Assembly: GCF_019449275.2 (NCBI RefSeq)
Contig: NZ_JAHZQZ020000001.1
Location: 1-48,864, forward strand
Length of the DNA: 48,864 nucleotides
From: Microbacterium sp. HD4P20
Lineage (GTDB): Bacteria > Actinomycetota > Actinomycetes > Actinomycetales > Microbacteriaceae
Reading direction: 5' to 3'
Below the pieces are notes generated by a model. It was not told where the DNA came from, made no database searches, and saw nothing but the letters and a program-made list of their open reading frames with translations. A program made the translations under genes and the position numbers. Shown piece by piece: positions 9,533 to 17,226 of the stretch. The stretch's first letter is position 1. Each line of letters starts with the position of its first letter.

Positions 9533-9614
9533 TTCTGCGTTCGGCCGATCCGATCTCCGCTCTGCGGACTACCCGGATCCGGCCACGCGGACGGTTTTCG
9601 GGTAACCGTTCGCT

Positions 9615-9649
9615 AGGCGAGGGGCGGGCGGCTTCGCCGCCCCTCGCCT
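9615..9649. terminator. Strong hairpin, probable bidirectional terminator
   Basis: A perfect 13-bp stem (9615-9627 with 9637-9649, arm AGGCGAGGGGCGG) closes a 9-nt loop. It sits between the converging epsilon-subunit gene and the minus-strand membrane protein gene. There is no U-tract, which is usual for actinobacterial intrinsic terminators. Confidence 0.6.
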
Positions 9650-9737
9650 CCTTCGACCCCGTCCCCTGTCCGGCTCTCCCTCCCCCTGCTGGATAGGGGA
9701 TGCGCCTGTGTGGGATCGGATCCTCGCCCGCGCCCGT

Positions 9738-10823
9738 TCAGCCCTTGTCAGCCGGGCGGCCTGCGTCGGCGGGCCGGGCCGCATCGGGGTGTGGGATCTC
9801 TTGCCACAGGTCGACGGCGTCCTCGTCACTGGGCGCCCCGACAGAGGTCGAGCGTCCGACGACCGTCACGGCGATCCGCGCGTCGGGCGACGTGCGGATG
9901 TACAGGCGGTCAGAGCTGGCCGAGCGCAGCGTGTCGGCGAGCTGTAGTCGGATGATCGAAAGCGTCTCTTCGTCGACGTCGTCGAGTCCGCCCTCGTCGA
10001 GCACCGTCACGTTGGCGCCGCGCCGGCGTGCGCGCTCGAGTTCGGCACGCACGTCGTCGTCGAGCAGGCGCGGCCCCCGCATCTCGTCGCGCAGACGACC
10101 TTCGGCGATCCTCGCCTCGAGGCGGTCCGCGTCGGTGAGCTCGCCACCCTGGGCGACGGTGCGAGTCAGGACGGGCCCGGCCACGACCAGGGCCTTCTGC
10201 ACTTGGACGCGGCGTTCGCGCTGACGGACGACCTGCGACGTCTGCCAAGCGGATGCCGCCCGCTGCAGCATCGTCAGTCGTGCCGTGTCACGCGCGGCGC
10301 GATCGATGGAACGCACGAGCAGCTGCGCGCACGTGACCCATACGACCGAGCCGACGAGTCCGAGAGACAGCGCGGGCAGCGGCCCCATCCACGCCATCGA
10401 GGCCGCCGTCAGCATCGCGATGCCCACCCATGCCGTCCACGGCCGGCGACGGACCATGACGATGGTCATCAGGGCGCCGATCCCGCCGAGGTACCACGTG
10501 GCGAACGACTCCGTCCGTGAGTCCGGACCGACGGCGATCGCAATCGCGCTGGGCACGATCGCCGCTGCCACGAGCGCGAGGATCTGTGCGACCGCGGGAA
10601 GCGGACGAGGACCCCGGATGCCGCTTCCCTCGGTCTGCACGCCGTCATCGACGGCGACCGGCTCCCAGAAGATGCAGAGCCACGTCGTCACGAGGTACAA
10701 GGCGAGCGCGGCCACGACGACCAGGGGTTGCGGGACCGGACCCGTCCACCACAGTCCGCGGGCCGCGAGGTAGGCCGTGAAGGCGATGGCGAGGACCACC
10801 AGCACGTTCTTGACGCTGATCAT
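9738..10823 (-). CDS. Membrane protein coupled to a histidine kinase, function unknown
   Basis: The 361-residue protein has about five or six hydrophobic segments in residues 5-190, then a charged cytoplasmic C-terminal half that begins with helices rich in Arg, Gln and Glu and ends in a Pro/Asp/Ala tail. I recognise no catalytic motif. ATG 10823 overlaps the kinase stop as ATGA, so the protein is made from the same message as the kinase and its regulator and is probably a partner or sensor-associated component. An in-frame start 15 nt further upstream is less likely. It ends at the hairpin-rich spacer shared with the carboxylase genes. Confidence 0.65.
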   Translation of the reverse strand: MISVKNVLVVLAIAFTAYLAARGLWWTGPVPQPLVVVAALALYLVTTWLCIFWEPVAVDDGVQTEGSGIRGPRPLPAVAQILALVAAAIVPSAIAIAVGPDSRTESFATWYLGGIGALMTIVMVRRRPWTAWVGIAMLTAASMAWMGPLPALSLGLVGSVVWVTCAQLLVRSIDRAARDTARLTMLQRAASAWQTSQVVRQRERRVQVQKALVVAGPVLTRTVAQGGELTDADRLEARIAEGRLRDEMRGPRLLDDDVRAELERARRRGANVTVLDEGGLDDVDEETLSIIRLQLADTLRSASSDRLYIRTSPDARIAVTVVGRSTSVGAPSDEDAVDLWQEIPHPDAARPADAGRPADKG

Positions 10824-12070
10824 GCCGCGGTCTCCCACCAGGTCAGTCGCACGACGGTACCTTGCGGGCCGGTCTCGAGGTCGGCCTGGCCACCCACGGC
10901 TGCCACCCGCGCGACGATGGACGCGCGGATCCCGAGCCGGTCATCGGGGACGGCGTCGAGGTCGAACCCCTCGCCGGCGTCGTGCACCTCGATCCGGACT
11001 CGATCGGCGGAGCTTCGCAGCGCCACGCCCAGCCCGGCCCCGCCGGCATGCTGGAGGGCATTGGCGATGGCCTGCGTCGCCGCCAGCACGAGGGCGCGCG
11101 CCACTCTTCCGGGAATCTGGGAGCTGTCGGGCGAGATCTCGCGCTGCACATCGACGTCGACGCCCAATTCCCTGGCCGCGGCTTCGATGTCGGTCGCGAG
11201 AGTGTCGGCGTCGCTGGGCTCGTCCGGCCCCTCGTGCGCATCGTGCTCGGTGTTGGCCAGACGGGTGAGCGCTTCGCGTGCCATCGTCGCCGCGAGGGAG
11301 CGTTCACGCGGCGTCGTGGCGCGCTCGGCGGCGATCAACGCAGCCAGCACGCTGTCGTGCATGAGCGCGGCGACCGCAACCCGCTCCTGCTCCGCGGCAT
11401 CCGCTGCTGCCGCGCGCGCATACGACGAGACGGCCCGCGCTCGCGTGCCGTCGACGTTGGCCGCGATCGAGCGGAAGAGCCAGCCGAGGGTGAGGATCAC
11501 GCCGCCGAGGATCAGGGCGAACGAGACGTCGAGGCCGACGGCGATCCAGTACTCACTGGCGAATCCGCCCTGCATGAGCCGGACGAGCCCGAAAAGCACC
11601 GGCGCGAGAATGGTCCAGCAGATCTGCAGAGGGAGCGGAAAGGCCAGAACGGCCGCGAGCGCAGCGATGTTGACGAGGTACCAGATCCACGGCTCGTCGA
11701 CCGATCTCGGCTCGATGCCGGCGGTGGCGATGGGCCATGCGGCCAGAGCGAGGACGTAGATCAGCGCGAAGGCGCCGGCCGCGACCCGCACGCCACGGCC
11801 GATGACGCATGCCAGCACCATGACCGCGAGCGAGCCGAAGACGGCAGCCATGAGCGCCTCGTGCCAGCCGGGAAGCTCGTCCGAGGGCCCGAGGGCCGTC
11901 AGGAACGCCTGGATTCCGAGCACGAGCGAGCCGAAGGCGCCGGCGACGAGGGAGATGATCCGCTCCACGCGGGACCGTGTGAAGGATCCGATCCCTGTCG
12001 ACGCCTCACGCGAGTGCGGGATCTGGCCCCATGCGGTGTCGAGCACACCGGTCTGGCCGTCAGCGGCCAC
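10820..12070 (-). CDS. Sensor histidine kinase of the NarL/LuxR-regulator type
   Basis: The 416-residue protein has about six transmembrane segments in residues 35-220, no large extracellular sensor domain, then a dimerisation helix with phospho-acceptor His in AALMHDSVLAALIAAE. The HATPase_c domain follows with QAIANALQHAGG (N box), EVHDAGEGFD (G1) and DRLGIRASI. The short MHDSVL-type H box suits kinases paired with LuxR-type regulators, and that regulator lies directly upstream with an 11-nt overlap. The signal is unknown; membrane-embedded sensing is likely. GTG 12070 is taken as the start. Confidence 0.85.
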   Translation of the reverse strand: MAADGQTGVLDTAWGQIPHSREASTGIGSFTRSRVERIISLVAGAFGSLVLGIQAFLTALGPSDELPGWHEALMAAVFGSLAVMVLACVIGRGVRVAAGAFALIYVLALAAWPIATAGIEPRSVDEPWIWYLVNIAALAAVLAFPLPLQICWTILAPVLFGLVRLMQGGFASEYWIAVGLDVSFALILGGVILTLGWLFRSIAANVDGTRARAVSSYARAAAADAAEQERVAVAALMHDSVLAALIAAERATTPRERSLAATMAREALTRLANTEHDAHEGPDEPSDADTLATDIEAAARELGVDVDVQREISPDSSQIPGRVARALVLAATQAIANALQHAGGAGLGVALRSSADRVRIEVHDAGEGFDLDAVPDDRLGIRASIVARVAAVGGQADLETGPQGTVVRLTWWETAA

Positions 12071-12737
12071 GCGCGAAATCCCCCGAGTCCCCGGCGGTTT
12101 CGGCGAGCAGTCCGTCTTCCATGGCCCGTCGCAGCAGGTCGACCTTGGTCGGTGCGGGGCGACCGACCTCGACGTACTTGACGCGCACGCGGGTGATGTT
12201 CTCCTTGGCCGTGGAGTAGGCGACGCCGAGTCGGTCGGCCACCACCTTCAGCGGCAGGCCTGCAGCGTACAGGCGCAACACCTCGCGCTCGCGGGCCGAG
12301 AGCTGTGCGTCGGCGAATTCGCGGTCGCCCTCGACCGCACTGGCCCACTCCACGTTGTTGAGCGGCTCGCCTCTGGCCACGGTCATGATCGCCGCGATCA
12401 CGTCGTCGATGGGCGACGATTTGCTCACGACGCCCGCGGCGCCCGCGGCGAGCGCTTCGCGCACTGCGGCGGGACGATCGGCGACGCTGTGGATGATCAC
12501 ACTCGACCCGTCGAGTACGAGGCGTCGAACGTTCTCGGTGACCGTGGTGCCGTCGCCGAGTGTGAGGTCGAGCACGACGACGTCGGCCGGAGCTGACGAC
12601 GACGACGCGCGCCACTTCAGGTACTCCGTGACGGTGCTGCCCGAGAAGACGACTTCCTTCGTCGCCGCACGCGCGCACGCCGCCTCGAGACCGAGCCGCA
12701 CGGACTCATGGTCGTCGATCAGAGCCACGCGCGTCAT
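12060..12737 (-). CDS. LuxR-family response regulator
   Basis: The 225-residue protein has a receiver domain with the acidic pair Asp8-Asp9, phospho-acceptor Asp57 in VVVLDLTLGDG and Lys106 in VVSKSSP. A LuxR-type helix-turn-helix follows from about residue 145 (LSAREREVLRLYAAG, then VADRLGVAYSTAKENI). It is translated just before, and overlaps, the histidine kinase, so the two form a two-component system with the downstream membrane protein. Its targets are not evident; autoregulation is possible. A 15-residue Asp/Gly/Arg tail follows the DNA-binding domain. The gene starts 9 nt after the methyltransferase stop, so it may be co-transcribed with it. Confidence 0.88.
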   Translation of the reverse strand: MTRVALIDDHESVRLGLEAACARAATKEVVFSGSTVTEYLKWRASSSSAPADVVVLDLTLGDGTTVTENVRRLVLDGSSVIIHSVADRPAAVREALAAGAAGVVSKSSPIDDVIAAIMTVARGEPLNNVEWASAVEGDREFADAQLSAREREVLRLYAAGLPLKVVADRLGVAYSTAKENITRVRVKYVEVGRPAPTKVDLLRRAMEDGLLAETAGDSGDFARGR

Positions 12738-12746
12738 GCCGCCAGC

Positions 12747-14105
12747 CTAGCCACGTGCGTCCTGCCGCGTGAGGACGGCGACGGCCTCCACGTGGTGCGA
12801 GTTCGGGAAGAGATCCAGCGCGTCGACCGACGCCGCCTCGTAGCCGGCGTCGCGGAACGTCGAGAGGTCGCGCGCGAGCGCGACCGGGTCGCACGCGACG
12901 TACACGACGGTCGCCGGCGCAAGGGCGCCGATACGCTCGACGACCTCGCGTCCCGCCCCGGAGCGGGGCGGGTCGAGCAGGACGACTCCCCGTGACAGAC
13001 GCTCGCGTTCGCTGACGGATGCTTCGGCATCCAGCCGCGCGAGCCACCGGTCCACGCGCCCGGTCTCGGCGCGTGCGCCGACCCACTCGGCGAGGTTCTC
13101 GCCGGCGTGCTCGGTGGCACGCGGATCGGACTCGACGGTCGTCACCCGCGTCGAAGGGCCGCCGAGGTCGCCCAGCGTCGCGGCGAACAGCCCGACGCCG
13201 CCATACAGGTCGAGATGCCACGCGTCGGGGTCGATCGCCGATTCGTCGAGCCGATCACCGCGCAGCCGCGAGGCCACGAGCGCGGTCAGCGTATGAGCGG
13301 CGAGGCGATGAACCTGCCAGAAACCGCCGGCGTCCACGCGGAACTCCCGGCCGCCGACGCGTTCGACGACCACCTCGGCCTTGGGCGCGGTGCGGGCAGG
13401 GCCGGACTTCGCCGGTGCGCCGCGACGACGGTGGCGCGCGGCATCCGCTCGTCGCTCCGGCCGGGCGATGATGCGCACGCGGCCGTCGGCGGGCTGGACG
13501 AGATCGATACGTCCCGGCTGGTGACCACGCAGCGCGAGGGCAGCCTGCTCGACCTCGACGGTGGCGAGGGGGTGACCGTCGACCTCGATCACGCGGTGGC
13601 TGCGGGCCGCATAGGGACCGACGCGACCCTCGTCGTCGACGTGCAGACTGACGCGGGTGCGCCAGCGCGTCCCGTCCGGAGTCTCTTGGTCGACGACCTC
13701 GAGCGTGTCCGAGAGGACAGGGCCGGCGGCAGCCATGGCCGCGGTGGGCGCGGCGATACCGCCGAACCGCTCGAGCGCCTCGAGCAGCACCCGCAGTTTG
13801 AGCTCCCGCTGGTGCGCGAGCGCGATGTGGCCGAAATCGGCGCCACCCGGACGCTTCTCTGGCGCGACATCCACATCGGCCTGGCGCCACACGTGCGGTT
13901 GCCGATGCGGCGAGGCATCGAGCACCTCGAGAGTCTCTGCGCGCCAGAACGACTTCTTACCGGTGTCGGTCAGACGCGCGCGCACGCGCTCGCCCGGGAT
14001 CGCGTCGGCGACGAACACGACGCGACCTTCGTGTCGGGCGACGAACACCCCGCCGTGTGCGACGCCGGTGATGTCAAGATCGATGGTCTCGCCTGGTTCA
14101 CTCAC
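12747..14105 (-). CDS. TrmA/RumA-family RNA (uracil-5-)-methyltransferase lacking Fe-S cysteines
   Basis: The 452-residue protein begins with a TRAM domain (residues 1-60, DITGVAHGGVFVARHEGRVV) and ends with a class I SAM-binding domain: DLYGGVGLFAATLGD, LLDPPRSGAGREV and VVYVACDPVALARDL, whose Cys is the expected nucleophile. HHVEAVAVL forms the C-terminus. RumA-type enzymes bind a 4Fe-4S cluster through a CxxxxxCGGC stretch; here that stretch reads PEKRPGGADFGHIAL and has no Cys. The substrate could be tRNA or 23S rRNA uridine. GTG 14105 is chosen because it begins the TRAM domain; the frame stays open to 14366, but only through repeat DNA. GAGAGT ends 6 nt before the GTG. Confidence 0.85.
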   Translation of the reverse strand: MSEPGETIDLDITGVAHGGVFVARHEGRVVFVADAIPGERVRARLTDTGKKSFWRAETLEVLDASPHRQPHVWRQADVDVAPEKRPGGADFGHIALAHQRELKLRVLLEALERFGGIAAPTAAMAAAGPVLSDTLEVVDQETPDGTRWRTRVSLHVDDEGRVGPYAARSHRVIEVDGHPLATVEVEQAALALRGHQPGRIDLVQPADGRVRIIARPERRADAARHRRRGAPAKSGPARTAPKAEVVVERVGGREFRVDAGGFWQVHRLAAHTLTALVASRLRGDRLDESAIDPDAWHLDLYGGVGLFAATLGDLGGPSTRVTTVESDPRATEHAGENLAEWVGARAETGRVDRWLARLDAEASVSERERLSRGVVLLDPPRSGAGREVVERIGALAPATVVYVACDPVALARDLSTFRDAGYEAASVDALDLFPNSHHVEAVAVLTRQDARG

Positions 14106-14165
14106 CCTCCGACTCTCGCACACCCCTCTCTCTCCCCCGACCCGTTCCCTCTCGTCCCCCTTCCG

Positions 14166-14401
14166 CGCCGAGCATGTCGGTTTCACGCCGAGCATGTCGG
14201 TTTCACGCCGAGCATGTCGGTTTCGCACCGAGCATGTCCCCCACATGGTCGCGGGAGAACCCACATGGTCGCGGAAGAACCCACATGGTCGCGGAAGAAC
14301 CCACATGGTCGCGAGGAAAAGGACATGGTCGCGAGCAAACCCACATGGTGGCGAGGAAACCGACATGGTCGCGGAGAAAGGGACATGGTCGCGAGGAGGA
14401 G
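14166..14401. repeat. Two-block array of 20-bp CATG repeats (4 + 8 units)
   Basis: Block A (14166-14240) has three full units and a truncated fourth with consensus CGCCGAGCATGTCGGTTTCA. Block B (14242-14401) has eight units of the type CACATGGTCGCGGAAGAACC. CATG falls at 14173, 14193, 14213 and 14233, then at 14244 and every 20 bp to 14384. The reverse complement of A matches the best B unit at 16 of 20 positions, so the blocks are the same repeat facing each other. Units in block B diverge mainly outside CATGGTCGCG. The array fills the space between the divergent methyltransferase and maf genes and stops 15 bp before the maf -10 element. Confidence 0.9.
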
Positions 14402-14416
14402 GGACGAGGTGGGAGG

Positions 14417-14422
14417 GATACT
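14417..14422 (+). promoter_or_regulatory. Leaderless-type -10 element for maf
   Basis: GATACT is followed by 6 nt and ATG 14429. The site lies just after the 20-bp repeat array, so the array occupies the -35 and upstream activator region of this promoter. Confidence 0.45.
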
Positions 14423-14428
14423 GGGGGC

Positions 14429-15109
14429 ATGCGCGTGTGCCTCGCCTCGACCTCGCCCGCCCGGCTGATGCTGTTGCGGCAGTTCGGCATCCGACCCTTC
14501 ACCGTGGCCCCCGACGTCGACGAGGAGGGCGTGATCGCCGCGGTCGAGGCCGCGGAGGGACGACGGCTTGCCCCCGACGAGCACGTGCTGCTGCTCGCAC
14601 GGCGAAAAGCCTCCGAGGTCGCAGCGCGGCTGGCCGACGACATCCCCGATTTCAACGGCATCGTGATCGGCGGCGACTCGATGTTCGAGCTCGACGGCGA
14701 GGTGCTCGGCAAGCCGTACACACCCGACAACGCGATCGCCCGGTGGCGAGCCATGCGCGGGCGCACCGGCGTGCTGCACTCGGGACACGCCGTCGTGCGC
14801 CTCGAGCCGGGCGTGCCCCCGCGCGAGGTGCATGCGACGGCCGCGGCATCCGTCTCGTTCGTCGATGACGTGACGGATGCCGAGATCGAGGCGTACGTCG
14901 CGTCCGGGGAGCCCCTGCACGTGGCCGGCGCGTTCACCGTCGACAGCCTGGGAGGCGCGTTCATCGACCGGGTCGACGGCGATCCGTCCACGGTCGTGGG
15001 GATGTCGGTGTCGACCCTCCGACGCCTCGTGCGCGACCTTGGCGTGGAATGGACGGCGCTGTGGAACACGACCGATCCGTCACTCGACGACACGCGGAAC
15101 TTGTCGTAG
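14429..15109 (+). CDS. maf: Maf family nucleoside triphosphate pyrophosphatase
   Basis: Maf proteins hydrolyse non-canonical or excess nucleotides (dTTP/UTP or m7GTP, depending on subfamily) to monophosphates. The 226-residue protein shows the N-terminal LASTSPARLMLL motif, which is the SxSPRR-like nucleotide loop, then ARRKASEVA, IGGDSMFELDG with the catalytic Asp, and GKPYTPDNAI. The C-terminal FTVDSLGGAFIDRVDGDPSTVVG segment matches the family. Maf next to carboxylase genes is a conserved actinobacterial arrangement. Which subfamily it belongs to I cannot decide. The frame continues upstream through the repeat array, but the start is set by family length and the GATACT element. Confidence 0.9.
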   Translation: MRVCLASTSPARLMLLRQFGIRPFTVAPDVDEEGVIAAVEAAEGRRLAPDEHVLLLARRKASEVAARLADDIPDFNGIVIGGDSMFELDGEVLGKPYTPDNAIARWRAMRGRTGVLHSGHAVVRLEPGVPPREVHATAAASVSFVDDVTDAEIEAYVASGEPLHVAGAFTVDSLGGAFIDRVDGDPSTVVGMSVSTLRRLVRDLGVEWTALWNTTDPSLDDTRNLS

Positions 15110-15171
15110 GAATCCCACGTTTCTGCTCGGTTCTTGTACGAACCGGTCAAAAGTCCGATCAAACCCGTCGG

Positions 15172-15177
15172 TAGGCT
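15172..15177 (+). promoter_or_regulatory. Leaderless-type -10 element for the carboxylase alpha gene
   Basis: TAGGCT is followed by 7 nt and ATG 15185. No Shine-Dalgarno precedes the ATG, which agrees with leaderless translation. Confidence 0.5.
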
Positions 15178-15184
15178 GGCGTTC

Positions 15185-16951
15185 ATGCCCCACATCGCCA
15201 AGGTTCTCGTTGCCAACCGCGGCGAGATCGCCGTCCGCGTCATCCGCGCCGCCCGCGACGCCGGCAAATCATCGGTCGCGGTGTACGCCGACCAGGACCG
15301 CGATGCCTTGCACGCGCGTCTCGCCGACGAGGCGTACGCGCTCGACGGCTCCACCAGCGCCGACACGTACCTGTCGATCGACAAGATCCTCTCGGTCGCT
15401 CGCCGCTCGGGCGCCGACGCCGTGCACCCCGGCTACGGCTTCCTCGCCGAGAACGCCGACTTCGCACGTGCCGTGATCGGCGCAGGCCTGGTCTGGATCG
15501 GTCCGTCGCCGGCCGCGATCGAGGCACTCGGCGACAAGGTCACCGCCCGCAGCGTCGCCGAGAAGGTGGGCGCTCCGCTCGCCCCGGGTACACCCGGTCC
15601 CGTCTCGGGCGCCGACGAAGTCGTCGCGTTCGCGCGGGAGGTCGGCCTGCCGATCGCGATCAAGGCCGCCTACGGCGGCGGCGGTCGCGGACTCAAGGTC
15701 GCGCGCACTCTCGAAGAGGTGCCCGAGCTGTTCGAATCCGCGACGCGCGAGGCGATCACCGCCTTCGGGCGTGGCGAGTGCTTCGTCGAGAAGTACCTCG
15801 ACAAGCCGCGGCATGTCGAGACGCAGTGCCTCGCGGATGCCGCCGGCAACGTCGTCGTCATCTCGACGCGCGACTGCTCGCTGCAGCGCCGCCACCAGAA
15901 GCTCGTCGAAGAAGCGCCGGCTCCATTCCTCAGTGAGGAGCAAAACCGCATCCTGTACGAGTCGTCCAAGGCGATCCTGCGCGAAGTGGGCTACGTGGGC
16001 GCAGGAACCTGCGAGTTCCTCATCGGCGCCGACGGCACGATCTCGTTCCTCGAGGTGAACACGCGCCTGCAGGTGGAGCACCCCGTCTCGGAAGAGATCA
16101 CCGGCGTCGACCTGGTGCGCGAGCAGTTCCGTATCGCCGAGGGCGAAGAGCTCGGCTACGACGACCCGATCCCCGACGGGCACTCGATCGAGTTCCGCAT
16201 CAACGGTGAGGACCCCGGTCGCGGTTTCCTCCCCCAGCCCGGTCCGATCCACGTGTTCAAGACGTTCGGCGGTCCCGGCATCCGTCTCGATTCCGGTGTC
16301 ACCGCCGGCGACAGCGTGAGCGGAGCGTTCGACTCGCTGCTGGCCAAGATCATCGTCACCGGCCGCGACCGCGCCGAGGCGCTGGAGCGCGCCCGTCGCG
16401 CTCTGGACGAATTCGAGGTTGCGGGCCTACCCACCGTGCTGCCCTTCCACCGCAAGGTCGTGCGCGACCCCGCCTTCACGGCCGAGCACGGCCGGTTCGG
16501 CGTCTATACGCGATGGATCGAGACCGAGTTCGTCAACGACATCCCCGCGTGGGATGGCGAGCTCGAGGCCCCGAAGCCGGCCGAGCACCGTCATACGGTC
16601 GTCGTCGAGGTCGCCGGCAAGCGCCTCGAGGTGAGTCTGCCCGACCGCGTCGTCTCGGCGCCCGGCTCGAGCGGTCGCCCCGCCGCGGTGCCCCCGTCAC
16701 GCCGTTCGCATGCGCCGACGGTCATGGCCGGGGCATCCGGAGACGCCGTCAAGGCGCCCATGCAGGCGACGATCGTCAAGATCGCCGTCGAGGACGGCCA
16801 GCAGGTCGTCAAGGGCGACCTCGTGGTCGTGCTCGAGGCGATGAAGATGGAGCAGCCGATCCAGGCGCACAAGGACGGCGTCATCGGCGGCATCAACGCC
16901 GCACCCGGGGCCACCGTGTCAGCGGGCCACCAGCTGCTCACCATCAGCTGA
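15185..16951 (+). CDS. Acyl-CoA carboxylase alpha subunit (biotin carboxylase plus biotin carrier domain)
   Basis: The 588-residue protein carboxylates its own biotin with ATP and bicarbonate and hands the group to the beta subunit encoded at 7584. It starts [20 protein letters not shown], as biotin carboxylases do, with ATP-grasp motif [31 protein letters not shown] at the active site and a C-terminal biotinyl domain whose [11 protein letters not shown] places biotin on Lys554. The BC and BCCP parts are joined by a Ser/Pro-rich linker near residues 490-515. It is the AccA3 type, usually shared by several beta subunits in actinobacteria. BirA at 6676 would modify it. Confidence 0.95.
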   Translation: MPHIAKVLVANRGEIAVRVIRAARDAGKSSVAVYADQDRDALHARLADEAYALDGSTSADTYLSIDKILSVARRSGADAVHPGYGFLAENADFARAVIGAGLVWIGPSPAAIEALGDKVTARSVAEKVGAPLAPGTPGPVSGADEVVAFAREVGLPIAIKAAYGGGGRGLKVARTLEEVPELFESATREAITAFGRGECFVEKYLDKPRHVETQCLADAAGNVVVISTRDCSLQRRHQKLVEEAPAPFLSEEQNRILYESSKAILREVGYVGAGTCEFLIGADGTISFLEVNTRLQVEHPVSEEITGVDLVREQFRIAEGEELGYDDPIPDGHSIEFRINGEDPGRGFLPQPGPIHVFKTFGGPGIRLDSGVTAGDSVSGAFDSLLAKIIVTGRDRAEALERARRALDEFEVAGLPTVLPFHRKVVRDPAFTAEHGRFGVYTRWIETEFVNDIPAWDGELEAPKPAEHRHTVVVEVAGKRLEVSLPDRVVSAPGSSGRPAAVPPSRRSHAPTVMAGASGDAVKAPMQATIVKIAVEDGQQVVKGDLVVVLEAMKMEQPIQAHKDGVIGGINAAPGATVSAGHQLLTIS

Positions 16952-17039
16952 GGTCGTTTCTCAGGGCGGCCTGGTTCGGCCGCGGCCGCCCAGCTCCCGT
17001 CAGCCATCCCGCCTCCCCCCGCCTCTCTCCGCCGAGACC

Positions 17040-17200
17040 GTACGTTCTCGCCGAGCGACCATGTCGTCGACGCAAGCAGGGTGCGTTCTCGGCGAGAACA
17101 TGCGTACTCGACGGGACTTGGAGACGCGAAGCCAGGACTGGCGACGCGAAGCCAGGACTGGCGACGCGAAGCCAGGACTGGCGACGCGGAGCCGGTGGCG
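17040..17200. repeat. Inverted repeat followed by 20-bp tandem repeats
   Basis: GTACGTTCTCGCCGAG (17040-17055) is matched in inverse by CTCGGCGAGAACATGCGTAC (17087-17106), which contains a GTTCTC-GGC-GAGAAC palindrome. Three units of GCGACGCGAAGCCAGGACTG type follow at 17121, 17141 and 17161, and a diverged fourth at 17181. The period is exactly 20 bp, as in the array at 14166, and the word CGCCGAGCGACCATGTCG combines elements of both blocks of that array. The element fills the convergent junction between the carboxylase alpha gene and the reductase gene; no other gene is visible in this 275-bp spacer. Confidence 0.8.
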
Positions 17201-17226
17201 GAGGAGCTGCCGGCGCCGCGACGGGC

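Noticed and set aside
14106..14366. N-terminal extension of the methyltransferase reading through the repeat array
   Set aside because: The frame is open, but the residues come from a 20-bp repeat that is not a multiple of three, and the TRAM domain starts at GTG 14105.
14166..14401. CRISPR array
   Set aside because: Units are contiguous 20-mers with no variable spacers, and no cas gene is present.
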